Positions 30,139 to 39,219 of a stretch of DNA of 64,000 bases are shown piece after piece. The translations under genes and the position numbers were made by a program. Location: the NCBI GenBank assembly GCA_963728855.1, contig CAVSLN010000012.1, positions 310,001-374,000 of the forward strand, in the 5' to 3' direction. A model generated the notes under the pieces. It saw only the letters and a list, made by a program, of their open reading frames with translations. It did no database searches and had not been told where the DNA came from. The DNA is from AC-43 sp963728855. Lineage in GTDB: Bacteria > Actinomycetota > Actinomycetes > Mycobacteriales > Micromonosporaceae. Each line of letters opens with the position of its first letter. The first letter of the stretch is position 1.

Positions 30139-31229
30139 GCCGGTCGACGACCTGGGACGACCTTGCCGCCGGGCTGGTCGACGCCCTCGGCAAGCTTCCG
30201 GAGGGAGCGGTACTCCAGCTCAGCGAGGCGGCCCTGCCCGAGGAGGGCGGGTACTACGCGCAGCTCTGGCAGGACCCCGACCGGCTGCACGCCGAGATCT
30301 CCGGCAACGGCGTCGTCCGGGCCGACCGCCGGCTGGCGCCAGATGCCGAGGCCCGGATCGCCGCCCTCGGCTGGGACCCGCCCGGCACCGGCAACCCGGT
30401 GAACTGGTCGACGACGCTTCACTGGCCGGCGCCGGCCGACGACTACCGGCGCCTGGCCGACGGGCTGGTCGCGGTGCTGCGCGACGTCTTCGAGCTGGGT
30501 ACCCCCGACGACGTGGCCTACCGGAGCTGGCTGGCCGACACCGGGCAGGAGCAGCCGCTGCCGCAGCTCGGGCTGGATCAGGTGGACATCGCCTACTACG
30601 CCCGGCTGGGCGAGGGGGACACCGTCGACCAGCCGAAGGGGCTGCTGCGACGGATCCGGATCGGGTGGCGGATCACCGACCAGGCGTTCCTCCGGGACGG
30701 CAGCTGGGGACCCACCGAGACCCTCGACCGGGCCGAGCTCGGGGAGCTGGACGACGACCTGGTCCAGATCGCGCACGCGCAGGCGGCGCGGATCGCGGCG
30801 GGGTGGCGGCGGCTGGCGGAGCCGCCCGCCGGTACCGGGTCGGACCCGCAGGAGCGGCCGCTTCGGTGGACCACCGTGGAGCTGGACGAGGCGGGCCGGC
30901 CCACGGCCACGGGACGGCCGTGGCTGGACGGCTTCGAGCGGGCGTCCGTCGCGGCGTACCTGCGCGGCGCGCCGATGCTGATCGCCGTCTTCGGCTTCGA
31001 CGAGGACCCGTGGGACCCGACCCGCCCCGAGGTCGTACCGCTGTCCATCCGTACGGACGGGGAGTGGGTCTGGTCGGAGTCGGAGGGGTACTTCGCCGAG
31101 CGGTACGGCATCCCCCCGGAGCCGGAGTTCCTCAGCCACATCAAGGCACGCGACTACCGCTGGCCCGACGTGGACGAGGAGACGCTGGAGCGGGCCGCCC
31201 GGCTGGTCGACGACCGCGCGGCGGGCTGA
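30135..31229 (+). CDS. YbjN-like protein with TDGxWxW module
   Basis: The protein is 364 aa from GTG 30135, overlapping the upstream stop. Residues 1-105 (DDLAAGLVDALGKLPEG, then a YYAQLW strand) resemble the T3SS-chaperone-like/YbjN fold. Residues 110-250 are similar in style. The C-terminal 85 residues (RTDGEWVWSESEGYFAERY, PPEPEFLSH) are the module shared with the genes at 9 and 24724. Together these suggest an immunity or chaperone protein assembled from exchangeable modules. No membrane segment is seen. Confidence 0.6.
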   Translation: MSRSTTWDDLAAGLVDALGKLPEGAVLQLSEAALPEEGGYYAQLWQDPDRLHAEISGNGVVRADRRLAPDAEARIAALGWDPPGTGNPVNWSTTLHWPAPADDYRRLADGLVAVLRDVFELGTPDDVAYRSWLADTGQEQPLPQLGLDQVDIAYYARLGEGDTVDQPKGLLRRIRIGWRITDQAFLRDGSWGPTETLDRAELGELDDDLVQIAHAQAARIAAGWRRLAEPPAGTGSDPQERPLRWTTVELDEAGRPTATGRPWLDGFERASVAAYLRGAPMLIAVFGFDEDPWDPTRPEVVPLSIRTDGEWVWSESEGYFAERYGIPPEPEFLSHIKARDYRWPDVDEETLERAARLVDDRAAG

Positions 31230-31344
31230 CCGGGCCCGCTCAACACGGCCTGGTGGTGCTCGACCGCGACTCATTGACCAAGTGGCTGTAACGAACCTGA
31301 GTCCCGCTCGCTAGTATCCGCTCAGCATCGGGGGAGAGGTCGGC

Positions 31345-32850
31345 ATGCCAGTGCAGCCATTCCAGGTCGTCGAGTCGCTCGGCTCGTGCCAGGTCGGAAC
31401 CGTATGGTCGGCGGTGGATACGTACGGTACGGCGCTGACCGTGGCGTACCTCGACCCGGCGGTGGCCACCGACCGGCTCTGGCGGGACGCGTTCGCCAAC
31501 ACCGCACACGGCCTGGCCCAGCAGCAGTTCCGCTTCGTCCATGCCGACTTCGCGGCGTCCCCTCCGTGGGTCGCGTACGTGGCCGCGGGCGGGCCTGGCG
31601 CGGAGCGGATCTTCCAGGCGCTCGGCATGGACTACCGGCCCACGTCACGGCGTACGTCGCCCTGGGCGCCGCCCGCGGCTTCACCGGAGGCGAGCCAGCC
31701 CGTGCCGGAGCCCACGGACCCGGACGCCACCGTGACGCAGCAGCTCGACCCCGACCCGGCGGTACCCGCGCCCGCGGCGGCCGACGCGGCGCCGGCCGAG
31801 GCGGTACCCGTACCCACGCCGGCCGAGGCGGGACCGGCCGAGGCGGGACCCGCCGGGGTGGTACCCGTGTTCGTGCCGGCCGAGACGGGACCGGCCGAGG
31901 TGGTACCGGTGTTCGTGCCGGCCGAGGCGGCCCCGGAACCGGCCACCGAACCCGCGTTATCGACCGCGCCGGTGTCGCCCCAGCCGTGGTCGTGGCCCCT
32001 GCGCCCGGTAACCGACGAGGCCCTTCCCGTCTCGGGCGCCCCTCGCCAGGCACCGGAGGCGGCGCAGTCGTCCGGCGTACCGGCGATGGAGGCCGGCCCG
32101 CACCCGGAGACCGGGCTGTACTTCCCGGAGCCCGGCGTGCGCGCACCCGAGCGGCGCCCGCGCACCGGCCTGTGGGTCGCCGTCGTCGGGCTGGTCGTGC
32201 TCCTCCTCGCGGGCGGGGGCGCGGTGGTCCTCGCGCTGCGCGGAACGTCTGTCGACAGCACGCCCACGCATGCGTCCACCGGCAGCGCCGGCAGCACCCT
32301 CAAGTCGCCAGCGCCGGCGCCGTCACCGTTGAGTCCGGGGTTGGAGCCGCCGAAGCCGGGCAGCTGGCCGGCCCAGTGGCCGAGGTTCCAGGAAACCGAC
32401 CCGGTACAGACGTTGACGGGTCTCGATGGCCTGAACTTCCCGCTCAAGGTGCCGTTCAGCTGGCAGTGCGTACCCGCCGGTCGGGCGCAAGGGTTCGCCA
32501 AGTACTTCTGCGGGGTGTCGCCCGGAGCGACTCCGCAGATCGGCGGCGAGCTGATCGTGCGCGACTGCCCGAAGCCGTGCGCCGACGACAAGCAGGTCGC
32601 GATGCGCAAGGCCGAGGAGGCGTGGGGCCTGCAATGGGTACGCACCAGCAAGTACGCCACGTACGCCGAGTCGAGCAGCCTGCAGATCGACGGCACGCAA
32701 CGGTACGGCCTCGTCGTGGTCGCCTACTGGCGGGGCGGTGCCGACGGCGCGATCGACCATCAGCTCGTGCTCCGCATGGTCGCCCCGGGGGACGGCGCGG
32801 GCCAGCTGCGCCGGGTGACCAACTACCTGCGCGACACGCTCATCTTCTGA
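31345..32850 (+). CDS. membrane protein with kinase-remnant N-terminus
   Basis: The protein is 501 aa from ATG 31345; GGGGAGAGG just upstream is a good Shine-Dalgarno. Residues 5-95 resemble the start of a Ser/Thr-kinase N-lobe (VVESLGSCQVGTVWSAVD) but have no complete Gly-rich loop, HRD or DFG. An Ala/Pro/Glu repeat linker follows, then one membrane span at about residues 280-300 (WVAVVGLVVLLLAGGGAVV). The final 170 residues are exported and contain four cysteines, probably two disulfides. No catalytic motif. It may be an envelope sensor or accessory protein for ESX. Its last 11 bp overlap the convergent flippase gene. Confidence 0.6.
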   Translation: MPVQPFQVVESLGSCQVGTVWSAVDTYGTALTVAYLDPAVATDRLWRDAFANTAHGLAQQQFRFVHADFAASPPWVAYVAAGGPGAERIFQALGMDYRPTSRRTSPWAPPAASPEASQPVPEPTDPDATVTQQLDPDPAVPAPAAADAAPAEAVPVPTPAEAGPAEAGPAGVVPVFVPAETGPAEVVPVFVPAEAAPEPATEPALSTAPVSPQPWSWPLRPVTDEALPVSGAPRQAPEAAQSSGVPAMEAGPHPETGLYFPEPGVRAPERRPRTGLWVAVVGLVVLLLAGGGAVVLALRGTSVDSTPTHASTGSAGSTLKSPAPAPSPLSPGLEPPKPGSWPAQWPRFQETDPVQTLTGLDGLNFPLKVPFSWQCVPAGRAQGFAKYFCGVSPGATPQIGGELIVRDCPKPCADDKQVAMRKAEEAWGLQWVRTSKYATYAESSSLQIDGTQRYGLVVVAYWRGGADGAIDHQLVLRMVAPGDGAGQLRRVTNYLRDTLIF

Positions 32851-35503
32851 CGGCGGCCGCGCTGTCCCCGGACCCGGCCGGCGCGTCGGTAGGGGTTTCG
32901 CCGCCCTCGGCGCGCGCGGTCTCGTCCAGGACCGCCGGGCTGCCCGGCGGGTACCGCTCCGGTCGCCCGCGCCCGGGCAGGCTCGGGCCGAGCCGCGCGA
33001 TCAGGAAGAGCGGCAGCCAGGTCAGGTGACCGGCGAGCGTGGTCGTGACGTGCGACGCCTCCAGCCAGGACACCTGCCCGAGCGCGACCAGGAAGAGCAC
33101 GGGCGCCGGTTGGCCGGCTCTGGCCAGCGCGGCGGCCTGGCGCCACGTGAGGGACAGCAGGGCGGCGAACAGGACCAGCGCGAGCAGCCCACCGACGACC
33201 AGGAGCTGCACCATGAGGTTGTGCCCGTGGGTGAACTGGCCGCCGAGGGCCTTGGCGAGATCCCGTTGCCGCTGGAAGTAGTCCGGTCCGAGACCGAGCA
33301 CGGGATGCTCGGCCCACCGGTGCAGCAGGACCTGCCAGATCCGGCCGCGCCGGCTGAAGGCCAGTGGGTCGCGGGTACTCAGCGGAACGAGCACGATCAA
33401 TGCGAGTCCGGCCAGCGCCGGCAGCGCGGGCAGCCAGGTCCGCGCCGGGTAGCGCCGTATGAGCAGGTACGTCACGAGGACGATCGCGGCGGCGGCCTGG
33501 CTCGTCCGCGCCTGCGTCCAGGCCAGCGCTACGAGGATGGCGACCAGCGCGGCCCGGCGCAGCACCTTGCCGTCGATGCAGAGCGCGAACGGCAGGCTGA
33601 GCGCCAGGGCGATGCCCAGCACGTTGGAGTGCGGGTACGGGCCGGCCAGCAGCCCACCGACGAAGCCGCCCTTGGCTCCCGCCGCCGTACCAGAGAGCAG
33701 GCCGAGGTCGGGACGCACCAGGGCCAGCAGGACCGAGCCGGCGGCGGTGACCGCCCCGAGCACCCCGATCGTGCCGAGTACCGCGAACCTGGGCGGCTGT
33801 AGCCAGATCGCGGCCGCGGCCAACGGTAACGCCAGCCAGATGACCTGTGGTGGCTCGTGGTTGACGAAACCGGAGACCGCGATCGCCGCCAGCGGCGCGA
33901 TGACGACGGCGAGCCAGCCCGGCCCCGACGCCTGGCGCCGCCACAGGCCCCGGGCGACGAGCACCAGCGCCACCGCCAGGAACGCCAGGCTCAGCGCGTT
34001 GCCGGCGGCGGTACCGGCGGCCGGCATGGCGGCGTCCCGCGCGTTGAACACCGGGCGGCCGGTACCGAGTACCTGGATGGTCGCGGGTACGGCTATGCGT
34101 AGCCAGGCCAGTACGAGCAGCGCGCCGACGCCGACGGTCTCCCACCCCGTGCGCCGGACCCAGGCGGTAACGGCCAGCACGGGAGGCCGCTGGTGGATGG
34201 TACGCAGCTTGTCGCTCACGGCTCGGACATCTTCCCGGTACGGGATGGTCAGGGTACGCAGCGGGTACGCGTGCGGGGCGCGCCGGATCGCCAACCCGGC
34301 GACCGCGACCGAGAGGCCGTAACCGCCGAGGCTGGCCAGTGCGGCTCCGACCGCGCCGATGGGGGCCAGCAGGAACAGCAGGACCACGCCGGCGAGCGAA
34401 CCGGAGACCAGCGCGGCCGACGACCACCCGGCCCGGTCGCTGACGAGCAGGGCGGCGCTGAGGAGCACCATACAGGTGTACAGCGGCGTGGCGGCGCACA
34501 GGATCAGGGTGGGGGCGACCGCCGGCGCGAACGTAGCGCCGAAGAACCACGGGACCGCGACCGGGGCCGCCAGGGCCAGCAGGCCGCACGCCCCGGCCGA
34601 AGCCAGCACCGCCAGCCGGGCGGCCCGGGTGGCCTGGCGCTGGTCGCCGGTCGCCGGCCTTCCCATGAGTACGGTCCGGGCGGCGGTCGCGATGACCATC
34701 GGTAGCTCCGCGACGCTGACCGCGACGGCGTAGTAGCCGAGCTGGCGCGCCCCGATGACCGGCAGCCCGATGATCTGGTCGAGGCGCGCGCTGGATATCG
34801 CCGCGAGCACACCGGGCAGGCATTTCACGGAGTACGTGACCAGCGGGCGCACCGGTACGCGGCGGTTCGCGGCAGGCGGTGCGCCGTCCGTTGGTGCACT
34901 GCCCGGCGGTGCGCCGTCCGGTGCCGGTCCGGTCCGGAACCTGGTCAGGCCGACCGCGAGTCCGGCGGCCGTCGACGCCAGGAACAGCAGGCCCGCCCCG
35001 AAGGCGTCGACGTGGAAGAGTACACAGGCGGCGACCACCAGGACGGTCCTGAGGAGGGCCGGTACCACCTTGACGAGGTTGACCCCCCGGACGTCGCCGG
35101 CCCCGGTCAGGGCGCCGATGAGCAGGTTCGCCAGGACGTGTAGCGGTACCAGCGCCGACAGCGCCACGAACTCGAGGTAGTGCCGGGTGTTTCCGGCGAA
35201 GATGCCGAGCCCCGACACGATGAGCAGCCCGACGCCGATCATGCCGAGTGGCACCGCCGCGAACAGGCTGACCTTCGCGGCGTCCCGCGCCGAGAGGCGT
35301 CCGGCGCGCAGGTGGAAGCTCAGTGCGTCCTGCAGCCCGTACGTGCCGGCCCATCCATACACGACGATGGGTAGGGTGAGCGCGGCGTAGAGGCCGCGGC
35401 CGTCCGGGCCCAGCGCCCGGGACAGGAACGGGCTGACGAGCAGACCGGTGGCCGGGATCAGGAGGTTGGCCAGCGACGCCGACGCCAGCCTTCGGGTGGA
35501 CAT
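32840..35503 (-). CDS. flippase fused to O-antigen-ligase-like domain
   Basis: The protein is 887 aa from ATG at 35503-35501. Residues 1-420 are a multi-span MOP/Wzx-type flippase (LLIPATGLLVSPFLSRALG, GRGLYAALTLPIVVYGWAG). They would flip lipid-linked glycans across the membrane. After a cytoplasmic-looking stretch, residues about 455-850 form a second polytopic domain with the Wzy/WaaL loop pattern (PHSNVLGIALALSLPF, HPVLGLGPDYFQ, HGHNLMVQLLVVGG). Fusion of exporter and polymerase/ligase is unusual. In this sequence the frame is also open into the upstream glycosyltransferase, giving 1,278 codons in total, apparently because of a 1-bp insertion near 35569. Confidence 0.65.
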   Translation of the reverse strand: MSTRRLASASLANLLIPATGLLVSPFLSRALGPDGRGLYAALTLPIVVYGWAGTYGLQDALSFHLRAGRLSARDAAKVSLFAAVPLGMIGVGLLIVSGLGIFAGNTRHYLEFVALSALVPLHVLANLLIGALTGAGDVRGVNLVKVVPALLRTVLVVAACVLFHVDAFGAGLLFLASTAAGLAVGLTRFRTGPAPDGAPPGSAPTDGAPPAANRRVPVRPLVTYSVKCLPGVLAAISSARLDQIIGLPVIGARQLGYYAVAVSVAELPMVIATAARTVLMGRPATGDQRQATRAARLAVLASAGACGLLALAAPVAVPWFFGATFAPAVAPTLILCAATPLYTCMVLLSAALLVSDRAGWSSAALVSGSLAGVVLLFLLAPIGAVGAALASLGGYGLSVAVAGLAIRRAPHAYPLRTLTIPYREDVRAVSDKLRTIHQRPPVLAVTAWVRRTGWETVGVGALLVLAWLRIAVPATIQVLGTGRPVFNARDAAMPAAGTAAGNALSLAFLAVALVLVARGLWRRQASGPGWLAVVIAPLAAIAVSGFVNHEPPQVIWLALPLAAAAIWLQPPRFAVLGTIGVLGAVTAAGSVLLALVRPDLGLLSGTAAGAKGGFVGGLLAGPYPHSNVLGIALALSLPFALCIDGKVLRRAALVAILVALAWTQARTSQAAAAIVLVTYLLIRRYPARTWLPALPALAGLALIVLVPLSTRDPLAFSRRGRIWQVLLHRWAEHPVLGLGPDYFQRQRDLAKALGGQFTHGHNLMVQLLVVGGLLALVLFAALLSLTWRQAAALARAGQPAPVLFLVALGQVSWLEASHVTTTLAGHLTWLPLFLIARLGPSLPGRGRPERYPPGSPAVLDETARAEGGETPTDAPAGSGDSAAAVRR

Positions 35504-36676
35504 CAGGATCGGTATCCGGCACGGGCCAGCGAGCCGGCCAGGCGCTCGGCGAAGCGGTCCTCGGTGAGCTTCCCGTTCCACGAGCCGAAGCGCCGTACGC
35601 GCCATGTGCTCCAGGTCGGCCGCGGACGCGGCCAGGATCGCGTCGGCCAGCCCGCCCGGGGTGTCCGCCACGCGTACGGCATCGGTGGCGGGCACGCCCT
35701 CGGCGCCCACGGCGGTGCTGAACACCGGGACCGAGTGGGCCAGCAGTGTCACCGTCTTCAGCTTGGTACCGGCGCCCGTCCACAGGGGAACCACGGCCAC
35801 CTGAGCCCGGGCCAGCTCGGGCCGGAGGTCCGCCACGTAGCCGAGCACGGTCAGGCCCCCGTACGACTCGAGGCGCTTCCTGACCCGCTCGACCGGACCC
35901 GACCCGACCAGCCGCATGGTGTAACCGGCTCGGCGCAGCGGCGCCCAGCCCTCGTCGAGGAAGCGCAGCAGGCCGACGACGTTGGGCCGGTACGCGAAGC
36001 TGCCCAGCCAGACGAGGGAGCGGTCGCGCGGCCGCGGTACGTGCCCGACCGGTACCGGTACGCAGCTGGGCAGCGTGAGGTCGGCGCGGCGGCCGTACGC
36101 GGCGCGGAGCCGGGCCGACTCCTCGGCGCTGGTCACCGAGACCGTGCCGCACGACGACAGCGCCCGGGCCTCGAACCGGTGCGAGATCCGGGCGAGGTAC
36201 CGGGCCCGGAGCCGGTGCACCAGGCCCGGTGCCTCCTCGACGTCCTGGCGGGTGCTCGCGGCGAGCACGTTCGCCTTGTCCCAGTGCCAGCGCAGGCCGG
36301 TACCGGGGAAGTACGCCGCGGCCGCCTCCCCGATCGCGACCGCCGGTCCGGTCCGCGCCGCCAGATCCTGGTGCAGCGCCCGGCTGTACCGGGTCCGGAC
36401 CCACGGCGGCATGCCGGCGCGCAGCGCCTCCGCGTACCGACCCGGCGGACCCAGCCGGCCGAGCCGGTACGGCGTGGGCTGGTACGCCCGCACCTCCACG
36501 CCGGGCAGCCGGCTGCGCAGCTCGTCGACCTGCTCGGGCGTGGTGTCGGGGCGGCGTACCACCAACAGGGTGTAAGGACCGGTCCGGGCGAGCGCCCGCA
36601 GCATCATGAGCACGCGTACCGGGTCACCTCGATCCTCCGGCAGCGGAAAGAACGTCGAGACGACGGTCAGTCCCAT
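35503..36676 (-). CDS. GT4-like glycosyltransferase (3' frameshift)
   Basis: The gene starts at ATG 36676. The fold is two Rossmann-like domains: VVSTFFPLPEDRGDPVR opens the N-lobe, and LVWLGSFAYRPNVVGLLRF and VAVVPLWTGAGTKLKTV belong to the nucleotide-sugar lobe of GT4 enzymes. It would add a sugar to the polysaccharide repeat unit at the cytoplasmic face. Near 35569 one extra G breaks the frame. Without it the protein ends normally (LTEDRFAERLAGSLARAGYR) at a TGA overlapping the flippase ATG (TGATG). As sequenced the frame instead continues into the flippase. Mutation, sequencing error or real fusion are all possible. Confidence 0.65.
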
Positions 36677-36680
36677 GGCC

Positions 36681-37859
36681 CTACCCTGCCCTATCCGGCA
36701 CATCCGGATCGAGCGCGGTGGCCAGCCGGCCCCATACCGCCAGCAGCCGCTCGGCCTGGAGGGCGGGGGAGAACTCGGTCCGTACCCGGTGCCGCAGCGC
36801 CGCGCACCGGCGCCGCGCCTGCTCCGGCTCCCGGACCACCTGGATGACCGCCTTGGCCAGCTCGTCGGCGTCGTCCGGCGGTACCAGCCAGCCACCGTCG
36901 TCCCCGGTCAGCTCCGGTATGCCGGAGACGTCGGTCGTCACCACCGGTACCCCACGGCTGGCGGCCTCCATGAGGAACACCGGGATGCCGTCGAGGTCGC
37001 CTCCGGCGGTGCGCCGGCAGGGCAGGACCGCGATGTCCGCCTCGGCCAGCGCCGCGGTCGCCGTCTCGTGCGGCACCGCGCCGTGGAAGGTCACCGCATC
37101 CGAGATCCCGTTGGCCTCGGCCCGGCGGGTGAGGCTGCCGCGCAGCGGGCCGTCACCGTAGATGTCGTACCGCGCCGGGTGGCCGGCGGCGACCAGCCGC
37201 GCCACGGCGTCGAGGGCGGTGTCGACGCCCTTCTTCTCGACGAGGCGGGCGACCGTGACGAGCCGGGTCACGTCGCCGCGGCGTACCGCAGGCTCACGCA
37301 GGTCACCGTCGAACGCCGCGCGGACGACCCCGTGCGGGATCCGGGACATGGTCACGCCCCTGCCGGCGAGCTGGCGTGCGGTCGAGTCCGACACCACGAA
37401 CAGGTGGCTGAGCAGGCGCAGGCGCCGGTCCAGCGGGCCCGGGTGCCGCTCCAGCAGGAAGTCCGCCGCGTGTGCCGTGGCGGTCACGGGTGTCCCGAGG
37501 TCGCGGGCGACCAGTACGGCGACGGCGGTGGGGAGGTTGACGAAGTGGGCGTGGACGACGTCCGGCGCGAACCGCGCGACCTCCGCGCCGAGGGCCTCCG
37601 CGTACGCGCCGGCCAGCAGGGCTCGCGGGAGGTGGGCCGGGCCGAGGGTACGCACGTGCCGCGCCAGCCGGGCCGGCCGGCGCGCCAGGCCCCGCGCCAA
37701 CCGGCCCGCGTCGCCGCGCCGGCCGCCACCGGCGCTCGCCACGAACGTGCGCACCGTCACACCGGCGGCGCGCACCGCCCGGATCTCCGACCCGATGAAC
37801 GTCTCGCTGTAGCCCGGGGGTCTCACCAGCACGTACGCGACGCGCAGCGGCCGGGTCAC
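36681..37859 (-). CDS. GT4-family glycosyltransferase
   Basis: The protein is 392 aa from GTG 37859. It shows the GT4 pattern: VVHAHFVNLPTAVAVLV, VTATAHAADFL, IPHGV, VTVARLVEKKGVDTALDAV, DIYGDGPL, and the donor-site EX7E-like segment GIPVFLMEAASRGVPVV. It probably extends the lipid-linked oligosaccharide in the cytoplasm. Its GTG overlaps the stop of the upstream transferase (GTGA), and only 4 bp separate it from the next gene, so the glycosyltransferases form one operon. Confidence 0.75.
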   Translation of the reverse strand: MTRPLRVAYVLVRPPGYSETFIGSEIRAVRAAGVTVRTFVASAGGGRRGDAGRLARGLARRPARLARHVRTLGPAHLPRALLAGAYAEALGAEVARFAPDVVHAHFVNLPTAVAVLVARDLGTPVTATAHAADFLLERHPGPLDRRLRLLSHLFVVSDSTARQLAGRGVTMSRIPHGVVRAAFDGDLREPAVRRGDVTRLVTVARLVEKKGVDTALDAVARLVAAGHPARYDIYGDGPLRGSLTRRAEANGISDAVTFHGAVPHETATAALAEADIAVLPCRRTAGGDLDGIPVFLMEAASRGVPVVTTDVSGIPELTGDDGGWLVPPDDADELAKAVIQVVREPEQARRRCAALRHRVRTEFSPALQAERLLAVWGRLATALDPDVPDRAG

Positions 37860-39019
37860 CGGACCCGCCCGCGGCCGGCCGGTCGCCGCGCCCGCCGTAC
37901 CTCACGGAAGAACGCCTCATGGGCGGCCACGCACTCCTCGTCGCCGAGCACCCCGGGGGTACCCGCAGCGGCCGTGGCGAGGTCGGACCGCAGCTCGGCG
38001 GAGTCGGCCAGCAGCCGCATCGCCGCCGCCAGCGCGTCGGGCTGGTCCGGCGCGACGAGAAGCCCGTTGACGCCGGTACGGATCCACTCGCCCGGCCCGC
38101 CGCCCTCGGTGGCGATGACCGGCTTGCCGCGCACCAGTCCCTGGATCACCGCCTGACCCATCGGCTCCGGCCGGGTCGACGCGTGCACCAGGACGTCGAC
38201 GGAGTCGAGGAACTCCGCGACGTCGTCGACGTGCCCGAGGAACGTCACCCGTTCGGCGATCCCGAGCCGCGCGGCGAGGCTGCGCAGCTCGTCCGCGTAC
38301 GCCGTCTCACCGAACAGCGGCGCGCCGCCGAGGTCGGCCCGGACCTCGGTACCGGCGAACGCGCGCGCGAAAGCCTGTAGAAAGACGTGCTGTCCCTTCC
38401 AGCGTTGCAGGCGGCCGAGCATCCCGATCCGGCGCACCTCCCGGCTGACCGGCGTACCCGCGACCCGGCGGGTGACGCCGACCGGGCTCTGCAGCACCGT
38501 TCGCGGTACCCGGGGCGCGAGCCACGGCCGCACCGAACGCAGTGTCGAGTCGGAGTTGGCGATGACCCCGGCGGCATGGGGCAGGGCGATCCTCGTGAAG
38601 GCGACGAACCCGAAGCGGCCCAGGCTCTCCGGGGTCACCAGGTCGCGCACGTGGACGACGAGTGGGACCCGGGTACCGCGGCCGGCCAGTGCGCCGAAGA
38701 TGGCGGCGGCGGCGGTGTTGGCGTGCAGGAGGTCCGCGTCGCGGAGCAGCGGACTGCGTCGCAGCACGCGCGCGCACCCGTACAGCGCGGTCAGGTAGCG
38801 CGCGGCCAGCAGCGGGTCCCGGCTGCGGGTACCGCCGCCGGGCAGGTTCGGCAGCGCACGCTCAAGCGTCACGCCGTACCGGTCCAGGCCGCCGAACGCG
38901 TCGCCGCCGGGCGGTGCGCACAGGCCCGCCGTCCACGGCCGCGGCTGGGCCAGTAACCGTTCCAGGGCCAGCTCCGCGCCGCCCCGCTCGGAGGTGTGAC
39001 TCAGGTGGAGTACCCGCAT
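37856..39019 (-). CDS. GT4-family glycosyltransferase
   Basis: The protein is 387 aa. I chose ATG 39019 (MRVLHLSHTSERGGAE) because the 44 codons upstream look non-coding. Motifs: LLHANTAAAAIFGAL, VVHVRDLVTPESLG, VIANSDSTLRSV, RIGMLGRLQRWKGQHVFLQ, VDVLVHASTRPEPMGQAVI (the E..E donor region) and VIATEGGGPGEWI. It is first in the minus-strand glycosylation operon and divergent from the DUF1800 gene, with about 200 bp between starts. Confidence 0.75.
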   Translation of the reverse strand: MRVLHLSHTSERGGAELALERLLAQPRPWTAGLCAPPGGDAFGGLDRYGVTLERALPNLPGGGTRSRDPLLAARYLTALYGCARVLRRSPLLRDADLLHANTAAAAIFGALAGRGTRVPLVVHVRDLVTPESLGRFGFVAFTRIALPHAAGVIANSDSTLRSVRPWLAPRVPRTVLQSPVGVTRRVAGTPVSREVRRIGMLGRLQRWKGQHVFLQAFARAFAGTEVRADLGGAPLFGETAYADELRSLAARLGIAERVTFLGHVDDVAEFLDSVDVLVHASTRPEPMGQAVIQGLVRGKPVIATEGGGPGEWIRTGVNGLLVAPDQPDALAAAMRLLADSAELRSDLATAAAGTPGVLGDEECVAAHEAFFREVRRARRPAGRGRVR

Positions 39020-39207
39020 CGCCGGGTCCGTTGTCTGGCCAGCCGCCACGGTCGACACCACCTGCGGCACCCCGCTTCCCCGACGCCCGCAGTCACCGTC
39101 GCTGCCCGCCGGCTCTTCGACCTTGCGGTCGGGCATATTACCGCAGTGCATCGGGTACTGCTGTGCACCGCTCGGTTGCCGCGGCTGCCGCGAGTTCCGT
39201 CTTGGTC

Positions 39208-39213
39208 TATGTT
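39208..39213 (+). promoter_or_regulatory. -10-like TATGTT, leaderless start
   Basis: TATGTT ends six bases before ATG 39220 and there is no Shine-Dalgarno, consistent with leaderless transcription of the DUF1800/DUF1501 pair. Confidence 0.45.
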
Positions 39214-39219
39214 CCTGCT

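Noticed and set aside
33026..35390. Plus-strand frames opposite the flippase-ligase gene
   Set aside because: Arg/Gln/Gly-rich shadows of a strongly hydrophobic minus-strand membrane protein.
38662..39219. Upstream extension of the DUF1800 frame
   Set aside because: Translation is Arg/Pro-rich and overlaps the glycosyltransferase on the other strand; ATG 39220 has a leaderless promoter and begins the domain.
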